DNA from: Nilaparvata lugens
Taxonomy: Eukaryota; Arthropoda; Insecta; Hemiptera; Delphacidae
Direction of reading: 5' to 3'
NCBI RefSeq assembly: GCF_014356525.2
Contig: NC_052506.1
Coordinates: 30,138,192-30,202,191 of the forward strand
DNA length: 64,000 bases
Below, piece after piece: positions 13,084 through 23,527 of this stretch; the stretch's first letter is position 1, and each line of letters starts with the position of its first letter. Below the pieces are notes generated by a model. It made no database searches. It had not been told where the DNA came from and saw only the letters and a list, made by a program, of their open reading frames with translations. Made by a program: the position numbers and the translations under genes.

Positions 13084-15219
13084 TTAGATTTGGAGAATTT
13101 TACTCTTGCCTAGCTTTAAGGCTGACATCAAAGATTGTTCCCCATGTATCCGGTGAACTCTTGAACCAGATATTGATTACCCCAATAAGACAAAGCCAAC
13201 TAAGTCATTCATCAATTGGACACGAATGACACACCCTACACAATCTTAATTTATGAAGAGCAAACAATTCCTATAAAAAAAACGAAGATTCCACATCGTG
13301 AATTATTTACTAATGGACGTTGCTCTATCCATTATAAAGTGATAACGATCGATGTATGAACCGAGGGTTCATTCTATACTCTTCATAGTTTCTGGCATTC
13401 TAATAATGATGAAGAGGGTGGTTTGAATGTTATTCGAGGCCAGGATGACTGGGCGGAATAGGAATCACGCGGAGAGCACCATAAAAGGCTGTTACCAATT
13501 GTGATTGACATGCGAGAAGGTTGAAGGGGGAAGGGGCAGGCTGATGTCGAATCTAGGAGAGTGATTATGCGAACGAAAGAGAGCCGAGGAGGTGGTTGCC
13601 GTGGAAGAGGTGTTCAGCCGGCATGTAGAACAAGTACTAATCGTGTGAGTAGATACGTGTAGATCGTATCTGCCTGTATTCGGCCTGCATGAGTGTAGCA
13701 AGATAAAAGAGCTTTACAACTGCCTGCTTACTGCTGTCTTTGTGCGAGGAATGTATGGACACTGTTTTCTAATGCACGCTGAGAAGCCGTAGAGAACGTT
13801 ACTAGCCCTAAAAAGCGGACAGGTGTCTTCCAGCAATTACACGGCAACCGACTTCTCAACTAGGAGAATTTAAAACGTTCTCTGTACTACTAACAATAAA
13901 CTCATGCGATTCATAGCCTTATAATCCATGGAATTCAGTTCATTTCTTATTAATGACCACTGTAGATGGGTGGTAGCCCAACTCAGGAAATTAATGCACA
14001 GTGGAACAAACGACAGTCAAATAAAATCATGAAATCTAGAATACAATGAGCTGAAAACACTTGAACGAGGAGTTGAACGACAAAAATCAAAAGCAATAAG
14101 AGTTTTAACAATAAGAGTCCTGAGAATGTTGTGTGGATATTGAATTATAAATATTGTGAACAATGATGAGTGGAAAAGGTGATTATAGACATGATTCATT
14201 TATGTATTCAGTTAAAATCGAATATTCAAAAACGTTCAATCATATTTCATCAATACAGAGTGATAATTTATTTTTAAATTCAGTATTATTTATCCAATAC
14301 TTATGTAAATGATGAAACCTACAGTTAACGTTTCGGAAATTTCATATATGTCCACTAAAATCATGATTCGATGGTGGAAAACAGAACAATTCATATTGAG
14401 CAATTTTCTACTCCAACAAATAATGCACAATTTTCTTGTTGCGGTTGGAGAACGCGTCTGTTTGTACATGATTTTATTGTTGAAATTCCCATGCAACATT
14501 GCATCAAGCTTCTAGCATGAGCTTGTTATTTTCAGGTATGGAAATATACGAGAGCCCAGTAACAAACGTATGGTAGAGTACCAACCGTTCTTTTGAAATA
14601 GGCTACAGCGATTCATTCCATCGCTTCTCTGAAATTTCATGTTTACTGTGAAACGAAACGACAACTCTCATTTTGCGACGATAGCATTCGCAGTCGAACA
14701 GTTATTATTGCAATGAGCAAAGCTGGACTCCAGGGACACTGGCAAGTGGCAGTAGCAAGCAACAGTGAACTCGGAAAAGTTTCAACTCACGAACATAATC
14801 GAAGAGGTGGCGAATGCCACACAAGCGGAAAAAGTGTCAATAACACTAGTTCTGAATATTCGTCGAGCGAAATGAGTTTTCTCAAATGCTCTCCTTTTAT
14901 CGAGAGCGATTTGCGCTGAAAAAAGCACTCAGAAAGTGAAATGTTAATGAAGAGAGAAATTTTTGGAACCGCTGAAAATGAGTTCTGCTCTGACCACTTT
15001 CTGTGAACTCCATCAAACTCCTTCAGTTTACGATAAATATCAATTCCAATCTTCGATTCTGTCATAAATCTGATTTTGTTAATTTTTGCAGCGCAATGGG
15101 TGTTTTGGTACATACCGACTTAGATTACATTATTTGTTATTAGCTACTAATCTGTGACTGGTTGAGATTCTTCTCACCTTAGATATTTTAGTTTCGAGCC
15201 CTTTATTAGTTGAAGATAG
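13084..15219. other. Noncoding, no gene recognised
   Basis: Several short overlapping open frames occur on both strands (the longest is 108 codons, 14787-15113, minus), none with a recognisable domain. Around 13440-13700 composition is somewhat richer in GC. Confidence 0.4.
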
Positions 15220-15500
15220 TATCATAGAGAAACAATAGCGTAAGTAGATATCCCATGGTATTGGGCTTTTATGTTGCAACTTTCACTGTTATCTCAAGCC
15301 GACTACTGTCGATTATTTTCGAATTTTACTGTTTTGGCTGGGTAAGAGTGTATGAACGGCACAGTATGAGAGACTACCAGCGTCATAAAGCTTCACAGGA
15401 AAGAACTACGTGGACTATCAGCTTGAGATAACAGTAAAAGTTGCGACATAAACGCCCTATACCATGGGATATCAACTTATGCTATTCTTCCTCTATGATA
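15220..15500 (+). mobile_element. MITE family copy 2, complete, about 280 bp
   Basis: This is the most intact copy. The left end begins TATCATAGAG, continues to GATATCCCATGG and runs through TTATCTCAAGCCGA; the right end is its reverse complement with a few mismatches. Inverted repeats are therefore about 80 bp. Taking the element as TCATAGAG...CTCTATGA leaves TA on each side, which would suit a Tc1/mariner-type target duplication, but a dinucleotide match in AT-rich DNA is weak evidence. There is no coding capacity. The internal GGCACAGTATGAGAGAC segment is shared with the other three copies. Confidence 0.85.
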
Positions 15501-17178
15501 ATATATATCTTTCAGAAACACTAGACGTGTCAACAGCTGTTTCCCAAAGTCGTTTTATTGTAGATTTTGTCGTGTTCTGTGAGTCGTAATCTGTGGAATG
15601 AGAAGTCTCGAGGAAATATTAACTCGCCTCTATCGCTGTGAAGAATTCTGTATACTTTTCCATATCATGAAAGGTTCCACCTCTTCTAAATTTCGAAGCG
15701 TTCAGTTTAAATTCCAGAAGAGCGATTTGCATAATGTAAAATGGCTTGTTTAAGGTACCCCAAGTAATTCTTTTCCAAGTTTTTCAGAATCGAAGGTGAA
15801 ATAGGGGTTAAGACTACAATGTAGATAAAGCACGTCAGGAAAACTCCGAATGGGAGAGAAAAGACACTGTATGCAAATAAATATCGAAGGACAGACGGGA
15901 CGAGTTTCGTTCAGGTTTTCCCCTCCTATTGTTACAACTTTCCTTTCTGCATACACCTTCTTTCACTTGTCACAGAGGATAAAGTTCCGCTGAAGAGTGA
16001 AAATGGAATTCCTAGTGTACAGAAAAAAAGAGATCGGGATGAAAAACTGTCGTAGGGCCAGCGGGCGAGAAGGGATGAAAAATATCGGGGTCGAAGTAGA
16101 AAAGAAAAGAGGATGAACTAACTCTTCTTTTGCACTGTGAAAAGAATATTTTCTTAGAGCTCGAAGCCCCGGAAGGTAGAAGAGAAAATACTTTATTTGA
16201 TTGAATTACTGTTCATTCTGAAACTTCATTGCCCATCCCTCTCCATCTGCGATCTCTCCTCACCCCACAGAACCCACCCTCAACCTCCTCACGGCGATTC
16301 CATCAGCCGACGGCTTGGACCGTCTACGTCTTGTGAAAACTCACCTTGATAGCTCTACATCGTTCGTCCCTTTGTTCAAATTCTTTCCCCTCTTCATGCC
16401 CTTTCCTCACAATGCTCAGAAGAATCGAGGTCTTTTGCAAATTTAGAACGAATTGAAAGCAAATTCATCTCCCCATAGAGCCGCCATTCATAGAGTCATT
16501 TCCTATGTTGATTAATGCAAATGAAAACAGGAAGACTATGAAGGGTTTCATTCTCATTGCAATCTTATCAAGAGGAATATTGTCAATAGTTACTCGAAAA
16601 TATTCATAAAAATGACTGAGGCTGATGTACCAGCAATTTTTTCCATGCAATTTTTTTTTTCAGCATGAGCAAGGAACACACTACAATACACAAGTATAAA
16701 ATGAGAAAGTTTTATTACATCAATTGAATGGTTACATGATAAAGTAACGTGAAACCCATATTCACAAAGTCAATAAAATTATTTGAAAGCAAACAAATAT
16801 GATCTCTCATACAAGTATTTAATGAAACGTTTTCTAGAAAAAGTTTAGATTGCTACACAGAGTTCACTGGAGATCGGTAATGTTGCAAGAGGTTAATCGT
16901 TTACGAATCAAAACTGATTTTCAAGAACTTTTACAATAAAAATGTGGTAGTGACAAGAGTATCTTCATCTTGTTTGGTGTATAGATATCTTCATATCACT
17001 GACTACTACTTGGAAGACAACTTCCATCTGGTAAAAATCTAAGAATACTACTTTGTGAGTGATCCATCTTCATGTTATATCATTATAATGATGGATAGTT
17101 TTCATAGCATGATAATTAATAAATGAATGTTCCAAATTCTTATATCGTGGATGTCTACCATGATCGATGCTTCAAGGT
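15501..17178. other. Noncoding, no gene recognised
   Basis: Short open frames only, none with a recognised domain. Nothing repeat-like could be supported. Confidence 0.4.
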
Positions 17179-17410
17179 GCGAACACAACGAGTGGGTCGC
17201 GGTTTAGCTTTTGGTTTTGATCGATGATGCCACTAATCAACTAGCAATGATGGAAACATTTGGCGTTGAAACTCGAACGGGACTCAACCTTTCTGCTTCA
17301 TTATCTTTAAACTCACTCCCATGCTTTTCAATCTGTTTATATTATCAAAAATAAATGTCGATTGCGAGCGCATCCTAAACTGAAAGCTGAACATCGACAT
17401 GACCGTTCCC
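17179..17410. repeat. Dispersed repeat, copy 2 of 2
   Basis: Homologous by eye to 3584-3794 in the same orientation, sharing the GCGAACA-AACGAGT, GTCGCGGT, CCACTAATC and CTGAAAGCT-AACAT anchors in the same order. It is about 20 bp longer. The family is not recognised. Confidence 0.6.
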
Positions 17411-18728
17411 TCACCGAACTTTGACTCTGTTAGAAAAATTCTGGGATATTATTGAAATGTTAAATTTATAAAAAAAAATTGTTATATCCTGGTGCAAAGT
17501 TGAGAACAATTTGGGGAAAATGGAATTCAAGAGAAACAACTATCGAGTTGTCGGATGTACGAATGGAATTTCTCGTGCATTGATCGTTTCTTCCATTGAA
17601 CCCCATTTTTATTACCAGCAGCCCCCATGCCGGCTCGCTCTCCTCTCGGGACCATCCTGCTTTTTACGTTTCAATAACCATCCATCGTCACCAAAATTAC
17701 GTGCCCAGTGTGCGTGCTATTTTTGAGCCACCACCGATAAAACAGAACAAAAACTTCAGTTGAATTCGAAAACACGGAAGGAAATGAGACAGTGGATGGA
17801 TGTAGCCTGTAAAAACCCTCGTGGCTCGCGAGTGTCGATTATCACTGTAAATGTTTTCCGATTTTAATCTTGCTTCTCTGAACAGCCAGCTCCAAATTTG
17901 TATTATTGCTCCTATTTTCAATGAAAACTGTTGCTGGATCAGTTTCTGACCAGACCGTCTAACTTTTCATTAATGCCACTCTAATAAATCCTCTGCGAGT
18001 TTAGGCGAAGAATAATTCAATCGAATTAAATTCCATGTTGATGCGGGTCTAAAAAGCTAGGAACAAACATCTAACAATCCGGTGGATATCAAATAATAGT
18101 TAGCAATTTCAAGAGAAGTTTTTCTCAATTCGATTATTGAAATTGAGTACAATAATATTATAGATTACAGTTGATATTAAGTTTACAACATACAATTCAT
18201 TAAAAATGTCCAATGAATGATATTTGAAACAATAGAGATTCCACGTACTGACTCCCATGTTATCGATTTATATAAATAAATGACGATTTGAGTTCCCGTT
18301 CAATTAACGAGGTTGATGAGTAACGAACATTTCCCATTCATGACGGTTGGTGCCACTTTAATAACAAGAGTGTTCTCTGATCCGTTTTAATCAGTATTGG
18401 CTCTGTTATCAGACTGCGTCCACAGTTCTGGTTTGAATAACCTATAGGCTACATAACTTCCCATTGATTACAAATATAATTAAACATCTATAGACTAGGT
18501 TCACCGTGGAGGAACGATACTGTAGATTGGTTATTCTATGACTTCACAGATAATTATTAGGCTGATCATGAGAAGTTCAACTTCTTCTTCAAGCTTATGA
18601 GAACACTGAGCGCTACATAAACAGCATTTTCCATGGATAAATGAGTTTTTGGCTCGATCATAAGTCCGGAGAATTGAAATTTCTAGATCGAATTTTTCCG
18701 CCTGTTTAAAACTTACACTCGATAAAAA
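17411..18728. other. Noncoding, no gene recognised
   Basis: No supported coding frame, RNA gene or repeat. Confidence 0.4.
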
Positions 18729-19090
18729 CATAGATGAACAATTATAGAATAAGTAGATATCCATGGTATAGGGCGTTTATGTCGCAACTTTTACTGTTAT
18801 CTCAAGCCGATAGTCCACGTAGTTCTCTCCGGTGAAGCTGTGTGACACTGGTAGTCTCTCTTAGAAGGTAGGCGCTCACAGATCGTCATCGGACGGACGG
18901 CACGCATCGGACGGATCGAAAGATTAGATTTGATGCATTGTTTTCAATTGGAGTGCGCATACCTATACGGATGCGATAGGATGTGCGTCTACCTATATAT
19001 TGTGCCGCTTATACACTCTCATCAGGCCAGAACAGTGAAAATCGACAATAATCGACAGTAATCAACAATAATCGGCTTGAGTTGATGTTC
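18729..19090 (-). mobile_element. MITE family copy 3, inverted, with nested insertion
   Basis: The left end has the family terminus (GATATCCATGGTATAGGG, one C shorter than the other copies) and the TTACTGTTATCTCAAGCCGA segment; the centre carries the other copies' internal segments in reverse orientation (GTCTCTC and TTGTGCCGCTTATACAC), ending near ATCGGCTTGAGTTG. The outer right inverted repeat is lost. About 130 bp at 18869-18996 has no counterpart in the other copies and interrupts the internal segment. Confidence 0.75.
18869..18996. mobile_element. Small element nested in MITE copy 3
   Basis: This insert separates CTCTC from TTGTGCCG, which are nearly adjacent in the other MITE copies. 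Its ends, GGTAGGCGCTCACAGATCG on the left and the reverse complement of GATGTGCGTCTACCTA on the right, are imperfect inverted repeats, and the left half is rich in CGGACGG repeats. It has no coding capacity. It must be younger than the copy it interrupts. The exact boundaries and target duplication are uncertain. Confidence 0.5.
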
Positions 19091-20384
19091 TCAATTGCAA
19101 TTTTCTATTGATCATGGAATCATTAGTTCTACAGTCTAGAACTCAAATTAGTACCTAATATACTAAACCTGATCAGAATGGTTGCCCTGCAAAACTAGAA
19201 CATTCAATGATTTCAGTTTAAAATCCTCACTCTTCTCCAAAGGGCTACTAAAAATATTGAAACACAACAGACGTTATCAAGAACCCTTTTTTATTTTAGC
19301 AAATCACATGAAATGAGTGGTTTTTTGATTAGTGATTTGTTAATGATAGCTTCTATTGTCTTTCTACAGTGTGGAAGTATGACAATCTTCGCAAAAGATA
19401 AATGATCTGTGAACATTTGATTGCTTCATATTCAAGAAAGGGAATGTTTTTGATTTTTCCTGCTTCTCAGAGTAATTGATGTAAAGGATGTTCAAAAACG
19501 GGAAAAATCAGGATGCCCCTATTTGTTTTAGGCTGTATTCATCCTCTGCTACTTTGAATGGAAAATACGAAATAAAAAACCGACAGATGGCTTCGACGCG
19601 ATATCTATCTCTGGCTATCGTCAAATGCTCGTTTTTACTATTCAAACGAAACCTCCCAACACTTTTTTCTGCACTTTCCAGTCGAATCACTTCCCAAAAA
19701 CAGAACTCAGAGGAAGAGATCAGAGAGAAAGGGCTCAATCAATCGCCAAAAGCACCCACGAGTTCGAGGCTACATTCATGGAAAAGAATTTCGAGGGGAA
19801 ATGCAAAAAAATGAGCACTAGCATTTCAAGTTATCAAGAGAGCGTGATATATATCTACCAAACATGATTAGGTTGCCAAATAATTATTTATAATCCTTTC
19901 CGATGAAAAGAGTTCCAACAGACAGATAAAAGTTCCCATACTCAAATAGAAATTCACTAGCTAACATTCAGAAAATGAAGCTTGCCCCTTGTGAGCGAGT
20001 TTGGTTATTCTTAAAGAAGTCTTTCATTTTGACTGCACCTGTGGAGTTTCAAGAAGTGCATGTTAAAGCGTTGATATTCACTAAATGAGAAAAATGTAGC
20101 TAAGATGAATAAGCTTGAGTTAAATTCTGTTATATGTTCAAGCAACGCTATATTAAGTTTAATACTTTCCAATATTTTTCATGATTTTCATTGTTCCATC
20201 GTAACTATTACTCTCGAATTATACTTTGTACTCACTACGGCATTCGTAATCGGGAGCTGCTTTGCAAAATTTCATCAGTACTATCAATTGCCAAAGTCTC
20301 ACCTGAAAAAAGAAAGGAATAATAGTTGTTAGTGAAATCTGATTCTGATTGGAGAATCAATAATTGAATTGTTCTAAAAATTTG
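19091..20384. other. Noncoding, no gene recognised
   Basis: Open frames up to 108 codons (19488-19814, plus) overlap frames on the other strand and show no recognisable domain. Confidence 0.4.
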
Positions 20385-21900
20385 AACGTGCGTTAGTGAG
20401 CTCTTACTTTTGACTCACTGAAGGCCAAAGTCGTTGTCCGTCTGTTTGTATGTTCTGCTATAACTCTAGAAAGAATTGATCTATCAGCTTCAAATTTAAA
20501 ACACGTATTCTTCAAACCTTACTACAGGTAATGCCCGTTGGACAACAAAATTGATTGACTCCTTCGTCCTTTTCAGGTTATAAAAATAGCATTGAAAGTG
20601 CATGAGGAAGAAATTGTTGTCAAAATCATTAAGTCAGCTGGAATTGATTGCATGCTATTTCTGTATTTTTCCATTGACTTAAAAAAATCTGATGCTATAT
20701 GATGATAATATGATAATAAGGGCTGACACATGATTTCAGTTGATTAATACACAGCACAATGTTAAATATTATTCAAATTATACGTTGTATATTCACTCGC
20801 TTCCGTTAACGTCTATCTGCCTATCTATCTATTGTCTATCTATAACATAATGGTAATCAACAATACTAATAGTTCTGTGAACAGTAGACCTCACGCAGTA
20901 TTCTCATTCACAAGTACCTGTTTGAAACTATAGACCTTATGGAAATTATACAGCAATAGATTGGCTTCTCCACACATCTGTGTAAATCACTTGTCAGCTG
21001 ATTTATGATGAATAATTCTATAGCCTGATTTTTACTCTAATATTGGCGTATGAAGTAGGCTCCTTTTTCCTTTTATATTATCCTTGAAATGCAAAATTTC
21101 CAAAAACCTTGTATATACGTCGACGCGCAATTAAAAAAGGAACATACCTGTCAAATTTCATGAAAATCTATTACCGCGTTTCGCCGTAAATGCTCAACAT
21201 ATAAACATTTAAACATTTAAACATTTAAACATTTAAACATTTAAACATTTAAACATTTAAACATTTAAACATTTAAACATTTAAACATTTAGACATTTAA
21301 ACATTTAAACATTTAAACATTTAAACATTTAAACATTTAAACATTTAAACATTTAAACATTTAAACATTTAAACATTTAAACATTTAAACATTTAAACAT
21401 TTAAACATTAAACATTTAAACATTTAACATTTAAACATTTAAACATTTAAACATTTAAACATTTAAACATTTAAACATTTAACATTTAAACATTTAAACA
21501 TTTAAACATTTAAACATTTAAACATTTAAACATTTAAACATTTAAACATTTAAACATTTAAACATTTAAACATTTAAACATTTAAACATTTAAACATTTA
21601 AACATTTAAACATTTAAACATTAAACATTTAAACATTTAAACATTTAAACATTTAAACATTTAAACATTTAAACATTTAAACATTTAAACATTTAACATT
21701 TAAACATTTAAACATTTAAACATTTAAACATTTAAACATTTAAACATTTAAACATTTAAACATTTAAACATTTAAACATTTAAACATTTAAACATTTAAA
21801 CATTCAAACATTCAAACATTTGACATTTGAACATTAAGAGAAATTCCAAACCGTCGACTTGAATCTTGGATCCCACTTCGCTCGATCAACTACTTGTGAT
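20385..21900 (+). repeat. Interspersed noncoding element carrying an expanded satellite
   Basis: The flanks of the satellite look like a noncoding dispersed element: GTCCGTCTGTTTGTATG followed by a TATAACTC stretch on the left, a region with TTCATGAAAATCTATTACCG just before the array, and CACTTCGCTCGATCAAC after it. I infer from general familiarity with insect repeats that these belong to one element, possibly Helitron-like; no second copy lies in this window to prove its borders, and no coding frame is present. Confidence 0.4.
21203..21835. repeat. 8-bp tandem satellite (TTTAAACA)n, about 79 units
   Basis: An almost perfect array of the octamer TTTAAACA runs for about 630 bp. Variants are rare: one G substitution (TTTAGACA) near 21290, a handful of 7-bp units that have lost one base, and C or G substitutions in the last few units (CATTCAAACATT, TTTGACA). 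Degeneration is concentrated at the right edge, as expected for an array homogenised internally by slippage or unequal exchange. It is not the common insect telomere repeat TTAGG. Confidence 0.95.
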
Positions 21901-22228
21901 AGTAGCCATGATTTTTACAAATTTGCCATGACAATTATTTCTGCTCAAAGGGTTAAATTTGTGAGTAGAAGCTATTAGTGTTCACTATTACTTGATTATT
22001 CAATGTATCTTTGAATGTTGAGATCATTGAAACGGTTTCAGATATCGATGTGCTGGCTTTGCCATTATTATTATTTTTTTTTTTTTTAATTCAGTATCGA
22101 AATCATGTAATCACATGATCAAGTTCCCATTTGAAAAAAAAGATGGATTCAGATTGAAGCTGGATACAAAATGAAGTTGGATTCATATGACGATTCCAAC
22201 AGGATGGCGGACAAAAATTTTGAAATGA
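21901..22228. other. Noncoding, nothing recognised
   Basis: AT-rich with a 14-base T run near 22074-22087; no gene. Confidence 0.4.
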
Positions 22229-22556
22229 AATAGTTATTTGTATAATAATCTAGAATGGAAAGTACTGTTTTTTCTCCCTGAGGGAAAAGTTTGAAGCCCG
22301 AGGCGAAGCCGAGGTCAACAATTTTCCTGAGGGAGAAAAAACATTCTTCACTCGTGATGTTCACAACAATTTTCGTCCACCTACATTTACAGAAACTGCA
22401 AATCAAATAATTTTAATGAATCCCGTTATTGGTGACAATGTTTTATTTTACAACATAACCTGAAATTTAATAACTAAAAACCAGTCGTTTGGTTGGCACT
22501 GCCCATTGCGCTATCTATCGGCAAAAGTTGTAACAATTATCAGCTGTCTTTCAACA

Positions 22557-22619
22557 ATGGCTGACTCCAGTTCGCGCGTTTCAGATTTGAATTACAGATT
22601 AAAAATATTCGTTGGCTGA
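22557..22619 (+). other. Short conserved frame inside hairpin-ended element, copy A
   Basis: An ATG in a reasonable context (AACAATGGC) opens a 20-codon frame. The second element copy has the same ATG and a closely related peptide; both read MADS-SR-SDLN-R-KIFVG. The segment just upstream, GGCACTGCCCATTGCGCTAT and following, is also conserved. It could be a captured 5' leader and first codons of a host gene, or simply ancestral noncoding sequence that happens to be open. No function is assigned. Confidence 0.3.
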
Positions 22620-22689
22620 TAGTTTGAATAGTATAATTTATTTAGAAACATGTATACATTTCTATCGTCTACTGATATTAAGTATGTAA

Positions 22690-23279
22690 GTATTATTACA
22701 TTTCATAATTTCATAAATTTGTACAGTGTATACATTGAATAGTGTCAAAAATATATATCTTTGATCAGATACAATTTAAAATGAAATACAAAACAATAAA
22801 ACATCTACAGAATACAACAATACAAACATACAATACAATTAAACTCAAAGGAGCTGATCTCATTCATTCAGATATTCTTCGATATTATGAAGAGCTCTTT
22901 CAGTTAAATATCTCTTAAATTCCAATTTGAATTTATTGGGACTCGGTTCGGCTCTTGTTGGATTCGCGTCGGTAGCTTGTTTTAGAACTTGGCTCCTATG
23001 TATGTGGGCTTATCCTTGTAGAACTCAAGTCTATGGCCTTGTAAATGTAAAAGTTTATCTCTGTTTCTAGTGCTGTACCTATGATCATGTCCTAACTTTA
23101 AATTTTTTTTGTAAACTGTCATTATATTTAAGTGAGCGAAATGTTCTTCAACTGATGCTATGGGGTCTAGGTGTAAAATTATTCTTACAGCTTGTTTTTG
23201 TGCTTTGAGAATTGAATCTATGTTCTGATTTGAAGTAGAACCATGAAGACTCATACCAATAGTCCTTGGTAAAAACATT
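22690..23279 (-). mobile_element. 5'-truncated LINE inserted in copy A
   Basis: This block is absent from the second copy of the surrounding element, so it is an insertion. It contains the C-terminal end of a reverse transcriptase on the minus strand (22860-23278) followed by about 170 bp of AT-rich 3' untranslated sequence. Flanking ACATTTCATAA near 22699 and ACATTTATTTCATAA near 23275 may be a diverged target-site duplication. Truncation at the 5' end is the usual product of target-primed reverse transcription. Confidence 0.7.
22860..23278 (-). pseudogene. LINE reverse transcriptase C-terminus, decayed
   Basis: The open part (98 codons from 23278 to 22982) reads LKAQKQAVRII early and H-HRYSTRNRDKL later, the typical layout of the region after the reverse-transcriptase domain in Jockey/RTE-like insect LINEs (LQKRAIR-I ... 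H-Y-TR). After the stop at 22982-22984 the homology continues as NKLPTRIQQEPNRVP, then, after a frameshift, as FKLEFKRYLTERALHNIEEY and a final stop at 22860-22862. One nonsense codon and one frameshift therefore separate it from a functional tail, and everything upstream, including the catalytic domain, is missing. Confidence 0.75.
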
Positions 23280-23527
23280 TATTTCATAAGTTGATCAAAT
23301 TTCTGGTTGAGGTATTGAGTCCAGTTGGCTCAATGACAGACAACTCTATCATGTTTCCTCATCTAAGCTTGGAGTGAGTTTTTAAAATAGAGATGCATCC
23401 CATATTATATTTAAACGGAGTTACTTTTAGTCTGTGGGGAGTTTTTTTATTTTTAGTCCCGCAAGAGTGAAAAGTGACACTTTATCCAGGGAGTAGAGTA
23501 AGCACTTTAAACAGTAGGTGGATGAAA

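Larger units (their letters stand above)
22229..23527 (+). mobile_element. Hairpin-ended non-autonomous element, copy A (interrupted)
   Basis: It aligns by eye with 43694-44444 from AATAGTTATTTGTAT on the left to CAGTAGGTGGA on the right, except for about 590 bp of LINE sequence inserted at roughly 22690-23279. The left end is an imperfect hairpin: CTCCCTGAGGG and CCTGAGGGAG pair around a shared GCCCGAGGCGAAGCCGAGG core. The right end has CCAGGGAGTAGAGTAAGCAC, and its reverse complement resembles the left end, so the termini are inverted relative to each other. No transposase is visible. Between the ends is a conserved segment with a small start codon (see 22557-22619). Confidence 0.75.

Noticed and set aside
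21203..21835. Reading the octamer array as a CRISPR or telomere array
   Set aside because: There are no spacers, and the unit is neither TTAGG nor another known telomere repeat. It is a plain tandem satellite in eukaryotic DNA.
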